From Halobaculum marinum (GTDB lineage: Archaea > Halobacteriota > Halobacteria > Halobacteriales > Haloferacaceae), in contig NZ_CP119989.1 in the NCBI RefSeq assembly GCF_029338555.1, positions 62,001-126,000 of the forward strand: a DNA stretch of 64,000 bases, in the 5' to 3' direction. How positions within the stretch are numbered: the stretch's first letter is position 1; each line of letters starts with the position of its first letter. The position numbers and the translations under genes are program-made. Positions 25,178 through 35,721 of the stretch are shown piece after piece. The notes under the pieces are model-generated. The model was given only the letters and a program-made list of their open reading frames with translations, ran no database searches and was not told the DNA's origin.

Positions 25178-25247
25178 TGAGGCGTGCGTTCCCACACACG
25201 CGACTATCCAGATAATTGATAAGTGAGGCGAGCGCGTTCTGGGCGGT

Positions 25248-25490
25248 ATGACGCTCAGCGAGTTCGTGGGGCGCTCGCACCCGGACGGCGGCGCGACCGT
25301 CGCCCACGCGGCGACCCACTACCGGTGGACGCCGGGCCGGAGCACGCGGGGGCGGTGTCCGCAGTGCGGCGCCGAGTTGGAACTGTCCGAGCGCCACGTG
25401 CTGGTCACGCTGTCGCGAGAGATCGGGGGCGACGATCGCCACCACCTCTGCGACGAGGCGTGCGTGGCCGCGTGGCTCGGCGGCGAGTAG
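25248..25490 (+). CDS. Small zinc-finger protein (80 aa)
   Basis: 80 residues. CPQCG (37-41) and CDEACVAAWL near the end give four cysteines in a treble-clef-like arrangement, with two His (HHLC) between. Similar short haloarchaeal zinc-finger proteins exist widely without assigned function. A strong AT-rich box at 25212-25221 is about 30 nt from the ATG, implying a leaderless mRNA. Confidence 0.75.
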   Translation: MTLSEFVGRSHPDGGATVAHAATHYRWTPGRSTRGRCPQCGAELELSERHVLVTLSREIGGDDRHHLCDEACVAAWLGGE

Positions 25491-25547
25491 CGCGCGGAGA
25501 ACGGGGACCGGAGACGGAGCGGCGCGGACGGGCCGCGGCCGCGCTGG

Positions 25548-27542
25548 TCAGTTGCTCTGGACGACCTTCCGGATGTCTTCGACGATGTCGGGGTTGCGCA
25601 GCGTGGAGGTGTCGCCCAGTTCCTCCTCGTTGGCGATGTCCTCGAGCAGCCGCCGCATGATCTTCCCGGAGCGGGTCTTCGGGAGTTCGGGCGTGAAGAT
25701 CACCTGCTCGGGGCGAGCGATCGGCCCGATGGCGTCGAGCACGCCCTGCACGATCTCGTCGCGGAACGCCTCGCTCTCTTCTTGGCCCTCCTCGACGATG
25801 ACGTACGCGTAGACGGCCTCGCCTTTCACCTCGTGGTCGCCGCCGACGACGGCGGCCTCGGCGACGCCCTCGACGCCGACGATGGCCGACTCGATCTCCA
25901 TGGTGCCGAGGCGGTGGCCCGAGACGTTGATCACGTCGTCGACGCGGCCCAGGACGGTGATGTAGCCGTCCTCGTCGATCTTGGCGCCGTCCTCGGGGAA
26001 GTACACCCAGTCGTCGGGGTCGTCAGAGTCCACGTCGGAGTACTCGCGCCAGTACTCCTCGATGAAGCGCTCGTCGTTCTTGTACAGCGTGCGGAGCATC
26101 CCCGGCCACGGCTTGTTCACCGTGAGGTAGCCCGCGCGGCCCGGTTCGACCTCGTCGCCGTTCGTGTCGACGATGCGGATGTCCATCCCGGGCAGCGGCG
26201 GCCCCGCAGAGCCAGGCTTCATGTCCTTCACGCCGGGGAGCGTGGTGACCATCATGCCGCCAGTCTCGGTCTGCCACCACGTGTCGACGACGGGGCACTC
26301 CTCGTCGCCGATGTGCTTGTAGTACCACTTCCACGCGCGCGGGTTGATCGGCTCGCCGACCGTCCCCAGCAGACGCAGACTCGAGAGGTCGTGCGCCTCG
26401 GGGTACTGCTTGCCCCACTTCATGAACGCGCGGATGGCGGTCGGAGCCGTGTACAGTTGGGTCGCCTCGTAGTCCTCGACGATCTCCCACAAGCGGTCGC
26501 GGTCGGGGTGGTCGGGCGTCCCCTCGTACATCATCGTGGTGGTGCCGAGCGCGAGCGGCCCGTACACGATGTAGCTGTGGCCGGTGATCCAGCCGATGTC
26601 CGCCGAGCAGAAGTACGTGTCCTCCGGCTTGATGTCCAGCACCGCCTGGGAGGTCCACGCGGTCCACGCGAGGTACCCTCCGGTAGTGTGTTTCACCCCC
26701 TTCGGCTGCCCGGTGGTGCCGGAGGTGTACATGAGGAACAGCATGTCCTCGGCGTCGCGGTCGACCGGGTCGACCGTCGCGCCCTCGTTGGCGGCCATCA
26801 ACTCGCCCCAGTCGTGCTGGTCGGCGGCGAGGTCGTGACCGAAGTCGTCGCCGTTCGGGCCGAGGCGGTCGACGACCACAGTTTCGGTATCGTGCTCGAC
26901 GCTGCCGAGCCCCTCGTTGGCCTTGTTGAGGTGGTCGAGCGGGTCGCCGCGGCGGTAGTAGCCGTCACACGTGACGAGGTACTCCGAGTCGGCGGCGTTC
27001 ATCCGGGTCGCCAGCGCGTCCGCCGAGAAGCCGGCGAACACGACGGAGTGGGGCGCGCCGATGCGGGCGCACGCCAGCATGGCGATGGGCAGTTCCGGGA
27101 TCATCGGCATGTACATCGTGACGACGTCGTCCTCGCCGACGCCCAGATCCCGCAGCGCCGCCGCGGCCTCGTTCACCTTCTCGTGCAGTTCGTTGTAGGT
27201 CAGCGTGACGTTGTCCTCGTCGACGGGTTCGCCGACCCACTCGATGGCGGCCTCGTCGCCGCGCTCGTCGAGGTGCCGGTCGATGCAGTTCGTCGAGGCG
27301 TTGATCGTGCCGTCGGTGAACCACTTGTAGAACGGCGGGTTCGAGTCGTCCAGCACCTGGTCGTACTCCTCCTCCCAATCGAGGAGTCCGGCCGCGCCCT
27401 CCCAACACTCCGGCCAGTTCTCCTCGAACTCCTCGTAGATGCCCGCGTCCGAGACGTTCGCCTGCTCCACGAACGAGTCGGACGGCTCGAACACCTCCTG
27501 TTCTTCGAGCCGGGCCTCGAGTTCCACGTCATCATCTGCCAT
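25548..27542 (-). CDS. acs: Acetyl-CoA synthetase (AMP-forming)
   Basis: 664 residues, the normal Acs length. Converts acetate, ATP and CoA to acetyl-CoA. The N-terminal Acs cap region includes EEFEENWPECWEG and DRHLDERGDEAAIEW. P-loop YTSGTTGQPKGVKHT, DIGWITGHSYIVYGPL (typical of Acs), VDTWWQTETGG (acyl pocket Trp), and the acetylatable Lys627 in TRSGKIMRR. ATG 27542 preferred over GTG 27548. Separate from the acyl-CoA synthetase at 23424 and much closer to true Acs. Confidence 0.96.
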   Translation of the reverse strand: MADDDVELEARLEEQEVFEPSDSFVEQANVSDAGIYEEFEENWPECWEGAAGLLDWEEEYDQVLDDSNPPFYKWFTDGTINASTNCIDRHLDERGDEAAIEWVGEPVDEDNVTLTYNELHEKVNEAAAALRDLGVGEDDVVTMYMPMIPELPIAMLACARIGAPHSVVFAGFSADALATRMNAADSEYLVTCDGYYRRGDPLDHLNKANEGLGSVEHDTETVVVDRLGPNGDDFGHDLAADQHDWGELMAANEGATVDPVDRDAEDMLFLMYTSGTTGQPKGVKHTTGGYLAWTAWTSQAVLDIKPEDTYFCSADIGWITGHSYIVYGPLALGTTTMMYEGTPDHPDRDRLWEIVEDYEATQLYTAPTAIRAFMKWGKQYPEAHDLSSLRLLGTVGEPINPRAWKWYYKHIGDEECPVVDTWWQTETGGMMVTTLPGVKDMKPGSAGPPLPGMDIRIVDTNGDEVEPGRAGYLTVNKPWPGMLRTLYKNDERFIEEYWREYSDVDSDDPDDWVYFPEDGAKIDEDGYITVLGRVDDVINVSGHRLGTMEIESAIVGVEGVAEAAVVGGDHEVKGEAVYAYVIVEEGQEESEAFRDEIVQGVLDAIGPIARPEQVIFTPELPKTRSGKIMRRLLEDIANEEELGDTSTLRNPDIVEDIRKVVQSN

Positions 27543-27570
27543 GGTCACGCGATACGTCGGAATCGACCGT

Positions 27571-27577
27571 GATAAAA
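27571..27577 (-). promoter_or_regulatory. TATA box of acs
   Basis: Minus-strand AGTTTTATC, with TTTTATC at 27571-27577, 29-35 nt before the ATG at 27542, the spacing of a leaderless haloarchaeal promoter. Confidence 0.55.
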
Positions 27578-27707
27578 CTGCCTCACTGCGTCGATTTCGC
27601 CGCGTCGTCGCGCGGTTTTTCGAGGGGTGAAACGGCGCGTATCGGCGGCAGAGTCGCCGATTATCGCGATATCCAGCCGACAGAATGCGGGCGACGGAGC
27701 TGGCGGG

Positions 27708-28010
27708 TCAGTCCCACGTGGTCCACGCGAGGAACGCGATAGCGACGAGTTCGAGTAGGCGGAGGCCGCCGACCGCGAGGTGGGCGATTGGGGCCTGTGC
27801 GGCGATCCACGCACTGAGCTGTGGGTGGAAGTAGAACAGGTACAGCGCCGTCGCGTTCTCGGCGAGCAAGATCAGTCCGAACGCCGCCAGGCCGAGCGTG
27901 TGTTTCGACCGGAACTGCGTGTAGTTGCGCCCCCAGACGTAGGTCAGTCCGAGGAGGAGGACGACGTTGAGGGCGGCGGCGGCCCAAATCACCTGCAGCC
28001 AGAGGCTCAT
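27708..28010 (-). CDS. Three-helix membrane protein paired with an HTH regulator
   Basis: 100 residues from ATG 28010 (MSLWLQVIWAA). Three hydrophobic helices (about 4-22, 36-57, 76-97) with a short RSKHTLG cytosolic loop. The open frame extends upstream to 28196, but that part is Arg/Ser/Thr-rich shadow of the regulator gene. It follows the winged-helix gene by 70 nt on the same strand, a pairing seen often in haloarchaea. A sensor or membrane-stress role is conceivable but not shown. Confidence 0.75.
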   Translation of the reverse strand: MSLWLQVIWAAAALNVVLLLGLTYVWGRNYTQFRSKHTLGLAAFGLILLAENATALYLFYFHPQLSAWIAAQAPIAHLAVGGLRLLELVAIAFLAWTTWD

Positions 28011-28080
28011 CGATTCACCCTCCAGTAGCGCGGAGGTGCGTTTATACTCTTTCCAAAATCCGACCGGAATGCGTTCGTCG

Positions 28081-28356
28081 TCATTCGACCTTCTCCATGA
28101 TCTGTTCGACCGTCTCCCAGTGCTGGCGGGCGCGGTCGGTCGGCAGGTAGATGGCGCCGTAGTCACCGCCCTGTTTCCGGAGCACGTCGTTGTCACACAG
28201 CACGTCGAGGTGGTGGCGAACCGTGGTGTAGTCCAACTCCAGCGCCTCCGCGAGTTTGTTGGCGTTCCGGGGGCGCTCGTCGAGCGCCTTCAGGATCCGG
28301 ACCCGGTTCTCACCGCCACGGGTGCCGGTGAGCACGTACCACAGAACGCCGTCCAT
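28081..28356 (-). CDS. Winged helix-turn-helix regulator (ArsR-like)
   Basis: 91 residues from ATG 28356 (GTG 28362 also possible). The compact winged-helix domain covers the whole protein: RVRILKALDERPRNANKLAE (helices 1-2), ALELDYTTVRHHLDVLCDND (recognition helix) and VLRKQGGDYGAIYLP (wing). No metal-binding cysteine pair, so not a classical metal sensor. Probably regulates its own operon with the downstream membrane gene. GGACTTACTT near 28382-28391 is a TATA candidate. Confidence 0.88.
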   Translation of the reverse strand: MDGVLWYVLTGTRGGENRVRILKALDERPRNANKLAEALELDYTTVRHHLDVLCDNDVLRKQGGDYGAIYLPTDRARQHWETVEQIMEKVE

Positions 28357-28440
28357 CGTCACAGTTCACACCGAGCATCGAAGTAAGTCCACCGAAGCGA
28401 AAGAAACCGTCTGGTGCGGCGATCGACGCCGATCCGCCGT

Positions 28441-30144
<1,704 letters not shown>

Positions 30145-30260
30145 GGACGCAACAACTGCCGGAAGGACCATTAACGATTCGGGTGGCGGGGATCGGCGCT
30201 GCCGGCTCGACCGAACGAAACACGAAACACCCTGCCGGCCCAACAACCACCGACCCCACC

Positions 30261-30704
30261 GTGCAGGAGTACCAGCGCAAACAGCTCCTCGAACGCGTCA
30301 ACAAGGAGAGCGCCACCATCGGTGTCGACATCCCCGACCGCATCGAGGTGCAGGGCGAGGCTATCGACCTCCGGACGTTCGTCTTCGAGATCAAACGCCG
30401 GGACACGATCCCCGAGGGCGAGCGCGAGCGCGTCGAGCAGGCCAAGCGGAACCTCCGGCGCGAACGGCTCGAACGCCTCGAACAGATCGAGGAGAACCGC
30501 GTCGACTTCGAGACGGGCGAGAAGTTGGCGGCGAGCATCATCGGCATCGACCGCGCGCTGGAGGCGCTCGACACCCTCCGGCCCGCCGACGTCGAGAGCG
30601 AGGCGCGCCGGCAGGAGGCGATGGACCAGAAGCGCTGGATGAACTTCCTGAAGAAGGCGCTCGGGCGCGACGACGGGAGCGCCGGAAAGCGCGGCGGCTA
30701 CTGA
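30261..30704 (+). CDS. Conserved haloarchaeal coiled-coil protein (DUF5788-like)
   Basis: 147 residues if translation begins at GTG 30261 (VQEYQRKQLLERV). A GTG at 30183 is in frame but encodes a poorly protein-like stub only 39 nt from the divergent mutase start. Highly charged alpha-helical protein: RDTIPEGERERVEQAKRNLR and LERLEQIEENRVDFETGEKL look like coiled coil, then IIGIDRALEALDTLRP, then a basic tail (KRGGY). From memory it fits DUF5788. Function unknown. Confidence 0.75.
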   Translation: MQEYQRKQLLERVNKESATIGVDIPDRIEVQGEAIDLRTFVFEIKRRDTIPEGERERVEQAKRNLRRERLERLEQIEENRVDFETGEKLAASIIGIDRALEALDTLRPADVESEARRQEAMDQKRWMNFLKKALGRDDGSAGKRGGY

Positions 30705-31024
30705 TCCGGCGACGAGACGACGAACGCCACGCGAACCGACTCCCGACTCCCCTCGGCGGCACACGCGGGAGTCCCCGACGCGACGCTCGGCCCGTCCGAC
30801 AACAGGGTGGGATTGAACGGGGCCGAGCGCTCCGCGAACCCCGACCCCGCAAGCACCGCAGGCGAGCGGAGCGAGCCGAGGAGCGCAGCGGCGGTCGCGG
30901 GAGCGGAGCGCTCGGGGGCGTTCGCGGTCGTGGTCACCGCCGCAGTCGCGGAGCCAGCCAGCACCTTTCCCACCGTATTCTGGCCCGTCGTTCTAAGTCA
31001 CACCCACACGGATCGACACGTATC
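30705..31024. other. 320-bp gap without a convincing gene
   Basis: Between the coiled-coil gene and polX. GC-rich, with irregular GAGCGGAGCGAGC-type runs (about 30850-30915). Open frames here have poor composition. The last 60 bp are less GC-rich and should hold the polX promoter, but no clear TATA box stands out. Confidence 0.4.
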
Positions 31025-32773
31025 ATGCGTAACGCCGAGGTCGCCGCCCTCTTCGAGGAGTTCGCGGACCTGCTGGAGGCGCAGGACGTCGCCTACAAGC
31101 CCAGCGCCTACCGCCGCGCCGCCGAGAACATCCGCGACCACCCCCGCGCCGTCGAGGACATGGCCGCCGAGGGCGGCGAAGACGCCGTCGCCGAGATCGA
31201 CCGCGTCGGCGACGCCATCGCCGCGAAGATCGTTGAGTACGTCGACACCGGCGAGATCGAGGAGTTGGAGGACCTCCGCGCGGAGTTGCCCGTCGACATG
31301 GCCGCACTCACGCGCGTCGAGGGCGTGGGGCCGAAGACCGTCGGCACGCTGTACGAGGAACTGGGGATCACCACGCTCGACGAGTTGGAGGCCGCCGCCG
31401 AGGCCGGCGAGATTCAGGCGATCAAGGGGTTCGGCGCCAAGACCGAACAGAACATCCTCGACAACGTCGCGTTCGCGCGCGAGGCCGGCCAGCGCCAGCG
31501 CATCGGCGACGCGCGCCCGCTCGCCGACGACGTGGTCGGCCACCTCGACCACGAGTCGTTCGTCAAGCGCATCGACGTGGCGGGGTCGATCCGCCGATGG
31601 AAGGACACCATCGGCGACGTGGACGTACTCGTCGCCAGCGATGACGCCGCGGCGGTCGTCGACGCGTTCGTCGGCTGGGACGGCGCCGACGACACCATCG
31701 AGGCGGGCGAGCAGAAGGCGAGCGTCCGCGCGGAGGGCGTCCGGATCGACCTCCGGGTCGTCGTCCCCGAGGAGTTCGGGGCGGCGCTCCAGTACTTCAC
31801 CGGGTCGAAGGCGCACAACGTGACGCTGCGCAACCTCGCCATCGACCGCGGCCTGAAGCTCAACGAGTACGGCGTGTTCGACGTGAGCGACGTCGACGAC
31901 CCGAACGACGACAGCCAGCGCGTCGGTGAGCGCCTCGGCGGCGCCGAGGAGGCGGAGATGTACGCCGCGCTCGACCTGCCCGTGATCCCGCCCGAGATGC
32001 GCGAGGACACCGGCGAGATCGAGGCGGCGCTCGACGGCGACCTCCCGGACCTGGTCACCGAAGGGGAGATCCGCGGCGACCTCCACACCCACACCGAGTG
32101 GTCCGACGGCGGCAACACCGTCGCCGAGATGGTGCAGGCCGCCGCTGACCGCGGCTACGACTACCACTGCGTCACCGACCACGCCGAGGGGCCGGGCGTG
32201 TTCGGCGACGCGGGGCTCTCCGACGCCGACGTGCGCGAGCAGGCCGACGAGGTCGCCGCGGTCCGCGAGGACGCCGAGATCGAGGTGTTCCACGGCGTCG
32301 AAGCGAACATCGACGCCGACGGCGACGTGACGACGAGCGACGACCTGCTCGCCGACCTCGACATCGTGATCGCCTCCCCGCACGCCGCGCTCGACCAGGG
32401 CGAGGCGACCGACCGACTGATCCGCGCGGTCGAACACCCGCACGTCGACGTGCTCGGGCACCCGACTGGGCGCCTGATCAACCAACGACCCGGGCTGGAG
32501 GTGGACTTCGAGCGCCTCGCCGAAGCCGCGGCGGCCGCCGGGACGGCGCTTGAGGTGAACGCCAACCCCGCACGACTGGACTTCCACGGCGACGCCGTCC
32601 GCGCGGCGGTCGAGGCGGGCGCCAGCATCGCCATCGACACCGACGCCCACTCGCCCCCCGAGTTCGACAACGTCCGCTACGGCGTGCACACGGCCCGCCG
32701 GGGGTGGGCAGAGACCGCGGCCGTGCTGAACACCCGCGACGTCGACGGACTCCGGGCGTTCCTCGGCGACTGA
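31025..32773 (+). CDS. polX: Family X DNA polymerase with PHP domain
   Basis: 582 residues. Repair polymerase with an added nuclease module. N-terminal helix-hairpin-helix segments (ALTRVEGVGPKTVGTLYEEL and IQAIKGFGAKTEQNIL). Palm motif GSIRRWKDTIGDVDVL with the two metal-binding Asp and a third in RIDLRVV. C-terminal PHP phosphoesterase (about 350-582): DLHTHTEWSDG, VTDHAEG, GVEANI, SPHAALD, GHPTGR, DTDAHS, the complete metal-ligand set. This predicts 3'-5' exonuclease or 3'-phosphatase activity beside gap filling, as in bacterial PolX. Overlong frames starting upstream are dismissed. Followed 3 nt later by a Mut7-C gene. Confidence 0.96.
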   Translation: MRNAEVAALFEEFADLLEAQDVAYKPSAYRRAAENIRDHPRAVEDMAAEGGEDAVAEIDRVGDAIAAKIVEYVDTGEIEELEDLRAELPVDMAALTRVEGVGPKTVGTLYEELGITTLDELEAAAEAGEIQAIKGFGAKTEQNILDNVAFAREAGQRQRIGDARPLADDVVGHLDHESFVKRIDVAGSIRRWKDTIGDVDVLVASDDAAAVVDAFVGWDGADDTIEAGEQKASVRAEGVRIDLRVVVPEEFGAALQYFTGSKAHNVTLRNLAIDRGLKLNEYGVFDVSDVDDPNDDSQRVGERLGGAEEAEMYAALDLPVIPPEMREDTGEIEAALDGDLPDLVTEGEIRGDLHTHTEWSDGGNTVAEMVQAAADRGYDYHCVTDHAEGPGVFGDAGLSDADVREQADEVAAVREDAEIEVFHGVEANIDADGDVTTSDDLLADLDIVIASPHAALDQGEATDRLIRAVEHPHVDVLGHPTGRLINQRPGLEVDFERLAEAAAAAGTALEVNANPARLDFHGDAVRAAVEAGASIAIDTDAHSPPEFDNVRYGVHTARRGWAETAAVLNTRDVDGLRAFLGD

Positions 32774-32776
32774 GCG

Positions 32777-33295
32777 ATGGGGCGAGACGAGGACGAGTGC
32801 GCAGACCACCGTGTCGACTCCGCGGTGATCCGCCCCGAACACGACACGCTCCTCCTAGACGTGATGCTCGGCACGCTCGCCAGCTACCTCCGGATGTGTG
32901 GCTACGACACGGTGTACGCGCTCGACAGGGGAGTCGAGGACGACGACGCGTTGCGGGGCCTCGCCGCGAGCGACGCCCGGCGCTTGATCACGAGGGACCG
33001 CGCGCTGGCGGCGTCAACGCCGGGTGCGATCCGCCTCGACGCGCGAGACGTGGTCGACCAACTCGGCGAGTTGCGCGATGCGGGGGTCCGCCTCCGTCTC
33101 GCCGACCGCCCGTCACGCTGTGGCTCGTGCAACGGCCTCGTCGAGCGGGTCGACGACGACGCACCACGGCCCGACTACGCCCCCGACGAGGGAGCAGTCT
33201 GGCGGTGTCGCGAGTGCGGACAGCACTTCTGGCGAGGGAGCCACTGGGACGACGTGGCCGACACGCTCGCGTCGCTGTCGCGTGCGGATCGGTAG
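32777..33295 (+). CDS. Mut7-C RNase-like domain with zinc ribbon
   Basis: 172 residues. Opening LLLDVMLGTLASYLRMCGYDTVYA and LITRDRALA match the Mut7-C (PIN-like RNase) family, with acidic residues Asp28 and Asp63-type positions forming the expected metal site. The C-terminal half has CGSCN and CRECGQHFWRG, a zinc ribbon usual in this family, with WRGSHWDD at the end. Starts 3 nt after polX and is likely cotranscribed, suggesting nucleic-acid processing. Substrate unknown. Confidence 0.85.
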   Translation: MGRDEDECADHRVDSAVIRPEHDTLLLDVMLGTLASYLRMCGYDTVYALDRGVEDDDALRGLAASDARRLITRDRALAASTPGAIRLDARDVVDQLGELRDAGVRLRLADRPSRCGSCNGLVERVDDDAPRPDYAPDEGAVWRCRECGQHFWRGSHWDDVADTLASLSRADR

Positions 33296-33343
33296 TCGGC
33301 GTCGACGGGGCGGCAGAACAGACGAGGAAGCGACGCCGGCGAC

Positions 33344-34336
33344 TCAGCGGGGACTCCAGTCGTCGCACGCCTCCATGTCGTCCATGAGGTCGTCGTGGAG
33401 GCCGCAGTACGGCTGCATCCCCTGGTCGGTGCGCACGTACTGGAAGTGGCCGCACGACCCGCAGTAGGAGTCACCGGGCGACTGTGACCGCTCGGTCTGG
33501 CGGTCGCCGGAGCGGCCCGCGACGGGAGCCGACCGCGGCGACGACGGCGACTGCGGCTCCGAGGACCCGTTCGCGAGGGGCGTGATGTCGGCGGCGTCGG
33601 CGCCCCCGTCGCTCACGGTCCCAGCGGTGCCGGACCCGGAAGCGGTGGTGGCCTGTTGGGTTCGCTCCCCGGCGCGGCGCTGCTTGACCTCCGGGCGGTT
33701 GGTCTGCGTCTCGACGCTCCCGTCGGGGGTGTTCCCGAGGAGACCGACGCCGCCGACGGTGCCCGTGACGCCCTTCGCGCCGCGAATCTCCTCGGCGGTC
33801 GACTTCGGCACCTCGATCACCTTCGTCTCTCCCTCGCGGGTGACCTCCAGCGACACCGTGCCGCCGGGGTTGTTGCGCGCCTTGAAGTTCGCGACGCCGG
33901 TGAACAGACACCAGAACGCCGTGAACGCGCCGAGGAAGTACACGCCCGCGGTCGGGAGCGTGAGGTCGGCGTACTCGCCGGCACACTGGGCGCCCGACCA
34001 GTGACACGGGTACGCGTGGGCGAACAGCGCCACACCCAACACCGCGATACCGGCGCCGACGACCGCGGCGGCCTGGGTCCGCGGGCTCGTCGGCATGATC
34101 ACGAGGACGCCGAGGAACGTGGCCGGGATGCCGAGGCCGGCGAGGATCCCTGCCGTCTCGCGCGCCTGGCCCAGGTTCCAGCCGAGCGCGACGGTCGTAA
34201 TGTCGGTCGCCGCGACGACGATGCCGGTGACGACGAGGAGGGCACCGAGCGAGAACGCAGCGACACCGAGGTACAACCGCCGGAGGCTGGCGTACTCGCC
34301 GACCTGGCCTTCGTACACCTCGGCGAGACTGCTCAT
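33344..34336 (-). CDS. Membrane protein with cytoplasmic Cys-rich C-terminal module
   Basis: 330 residues from ATG 34336. Four hydrophobic helices (about 21-44, 61-80, 88-107, 131-149), a basic/polar region VSLEVTREGETKVIEVPKS, a long Ser/Gly/Pro-rich disordered linker (about 215-285), then a C-terminal module CGSCGHFQY...YCGLHDDLMDDMEACDDW with four cysteines probably binding metal. I recall such proteins as a haloarchaeal family without function. TTTTAAGTG at about 34358-34366 is the probable TATA box. Confidence 0.8.
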   Translation of the reverse strand: MSSLAEVYEGQVGEYASLRRLYLGVAAFSLGALLVVTGIVVAATDITTVALGWNLGQARETAGILAGLGIPATFLGVLVIMPTSPRTQAAAVVGAGIAVLGVALFAHAYPCHWSGAQCAGEYADLTLPTAGVYFLGAFTAFWCLFTGVANFKARNNPGGTVSLEVTREGETKVIEVPKSTAEEIRGAKGVTGTVGGVGLLGNTPDGSVETQTNRPEVKQRRAGERTQQATTASGSGTAGTVSDGGADAADITPLANGSSEPQSPSSPRSAPVAGRSGDRQTERSQSPGDSYCGSCGHFQYVRTDQGMQPYCGLHDDLMDDMEACDDWSPR

Positions 34337-34546
34337 ACACGGTGTTATAGCATCATCACTTAAAACGATACGTCAGACGCCGGCATGACGCACGCTGTCG
34401 ATCTGCAGTCGACAACCGCGCTTGCGGAGTCCACGCCACGACCCCGTTCGGCTGTCCGCGCCGACGCGGCCACGGTGGAGCGCGGCCCGCACGGTCCACG
34501 ACGACGCTCCGAAAGGGTTAGGCGGTCCGTGATCGAACGGCGAGAC

Positions 34547-34837
34547 ATGGCCGACGACGACGAACCCGAGGAGGAGGAGCCCGCCGTCGAGCTCGGCGAG
34601 GGTCCCGCGGTCGACGGTGCGCCGCTGGCCCGCGTCGCCTCGCGACTCACGTGGCCCCAAGAGATGTCCCGCGTCCTGGAGAAGGAGGGCGACGCGACGA
34701 TCCGCACGCCAGACGGCCCGCGCGACCTCGCGGACGTGCTCGAGGCGGTCGACACGACGTACTTCGACCGCCGCCAGACGTTCGTCGAGGCCGTCGAAGA
34801 CGAGATCGGTCGCGGCCCGGTGCAGACGGCGGAGTAA
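34547..34837 (+). CDS. Small acidic haloarchaeal protein (DUF5789-like)
   Basis: 96 residues from ATG 34547. Very acidic N-terminus (DDDEPEEEEP), then a compact helical part: LTWPQEMSRVLEKEGDATIR, TPDGPRDLADVLEAVDTTYF, RRQTFVEAVEDEIGRGPV. The pattern matches my memory of DUF5789. No function known. Followed 73 nt later by a DUF302 gene on the same strand. Confidence 0.75.
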   Translation: MADDDEPEEEEPAVELGEGPAVDGAPLARVASRLTWPQEMSRVLEKEGDATIRTPDGPRDLADVLEAVDTTYFDRRQTFVEAVEDEIGRGPVQTAE

Positions 34838-34910
34838 TCGACAGACGGCGGCCGGGCGCGACGTACACACCGTCGCCACCTTTTCCACGGCTCACACCGA
34901 ACGTTGAGCC

Positions 34911-35360
34911 ATGCAGCTACCGATCGACCCCGAGGCCGTCCGCGGCGAAGACTACGGCGAGAAGCGCGCGACGTTGGAGATGTCCCACGAGGACGCGATC
35001 GAACACGTCCGCGCGGTGTTCGCCGACCACGGGTTCGGTGTACCCGTCGAGTTCTCCCCGTCGGACCTGCTGAACGAGAAGGTCGACGCCGACCGCGACC
35101 CGTACTACGTGCTCGGCGCGTGCAACCCCGCCATCGCCGACCGCGCGCTCGACGCGACCGACAACACCCTCGGCGCGCTCATGCCGTGTAACGTCGTCAT
35201 CTGGGAGGAGGAACCGGGCGTCCAGACCGTCTACCACGTGTCGATCATGCGGGTCGCCAAACTGCTCGGCCTCGACACCGACAGCGAGGCGATGGACGCG
35301 ATCATCGAGGAGACGGGCGAGATGGTGGCCGCGGCCTACGCCGACCTCGACTCGTCGTAA
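34911..35360 (+). CDS. DUF302-family protein
   Basis: 149 residues. Single DUF302 alpha/beta domain: HEDAIEHVRAVFADHGFGV, YYVLGACNPAIADRALDAT, TLGALMPCNVVIWEEEPG, HVSIMRVAKLLGL. The conserved ACNP and PCNV segments with Cys are family hallmarks. DUF302 proteins are small cytoplasmic proteins of unknown role, sometimes linked to redox or stress functions. The last 25 nt overlap the 3' end of the convergent gene at 35336. Confidence 0.9.
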   Translation: MQLPIDPEAVRGEDYGEKRATLEMSHEDAIEHVRAVFADHGFGVPVEFSPSDLLNEKVDADRDPYYVLGACNPAIADRALDATDNTLGALMPCNVVIWEEEPGVQTVYHVSIMRVAKLLGLDTDSEAMDAIIEETGEMVAAAYADLDSS

Positions 35361-35656
35361 GCACCACCGCTGTCGCGGCCGGTGTCTGCGGTGTCGTCGT
35401 CTGCAGGGTCGGCCCCCTCGTTCTCGGGGTCGTCTCTGAGTTCCGCCAGTTCAGCACGCGTCTCCGCGAGTTCACGCTCCAATTCCGAGAGCCGCTCGTC
35501 GTCGGCGTCGCTCCCGCTCGCGCTGCCGAGGAGTTTGAGCCCCCCTGCACCGAGGATCACGACGAGTACCGCCGACCCACCGAACAGGAGCAGCAGGACG
35601 AGCAGGATGATCAGCAGTTCGGGACCGCCCGGGACCGCGCCGAACAGGAGGGACAT
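35336..35656 (-). CDS. Single-helix membrane protein with TatA-like N-terminus
   Basis: 106 residues from ATG 35656. The N-terminus MSLLFGAVPGGPELLIILL resembles TatA (FG-x-PGGPELLIILLVxLLLFG), followed by a second short hydrophobic stretch (LVVILGAGGLKLLG), a coiled coil (LSELERELAETRAELAELRD) and an acidic tail. The amphipathic helix that normally follows the TatA membrane span (K-x-P-x-L-A-R) is missing, so this is probably not a functional pore subunit. Could be a Tat accessory or an unrelated haloarchaeal protein. Confidence 0.7.
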   Translation of the reverse strand: MSLLFGAVPGGPELLIILLVLLLLFGGSAVLVVILGAGGLKLLGSASGSDADDERLSELERELAETRAELAELRDDPENEGADPADDDTADTGRDSGGAYDESRSA

Positions 35657-35721
35657 ACGCGAGGCGTCGATAGCGGACGTTGTAACTCTGTTGTCCAGTC
35701 GAACTCGCGGCGACTCGCGCC

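Noticed and set aside
30698-30973. 91-codon minus frame in the gap before polX
   Set aside because: Ser/Ala/Gly-rich with no acidic bias, overlaps the end of the coiled-coil gene and shows no promoter or motif.
34360-34888. Two minus frames (131 and 171 codons) antisense to the DUF5789-like gene
   Set aside because: Poor composition (Ser/Arg-rich) and no motif. The plus-strand 96-residue acidic protein explains the region better.
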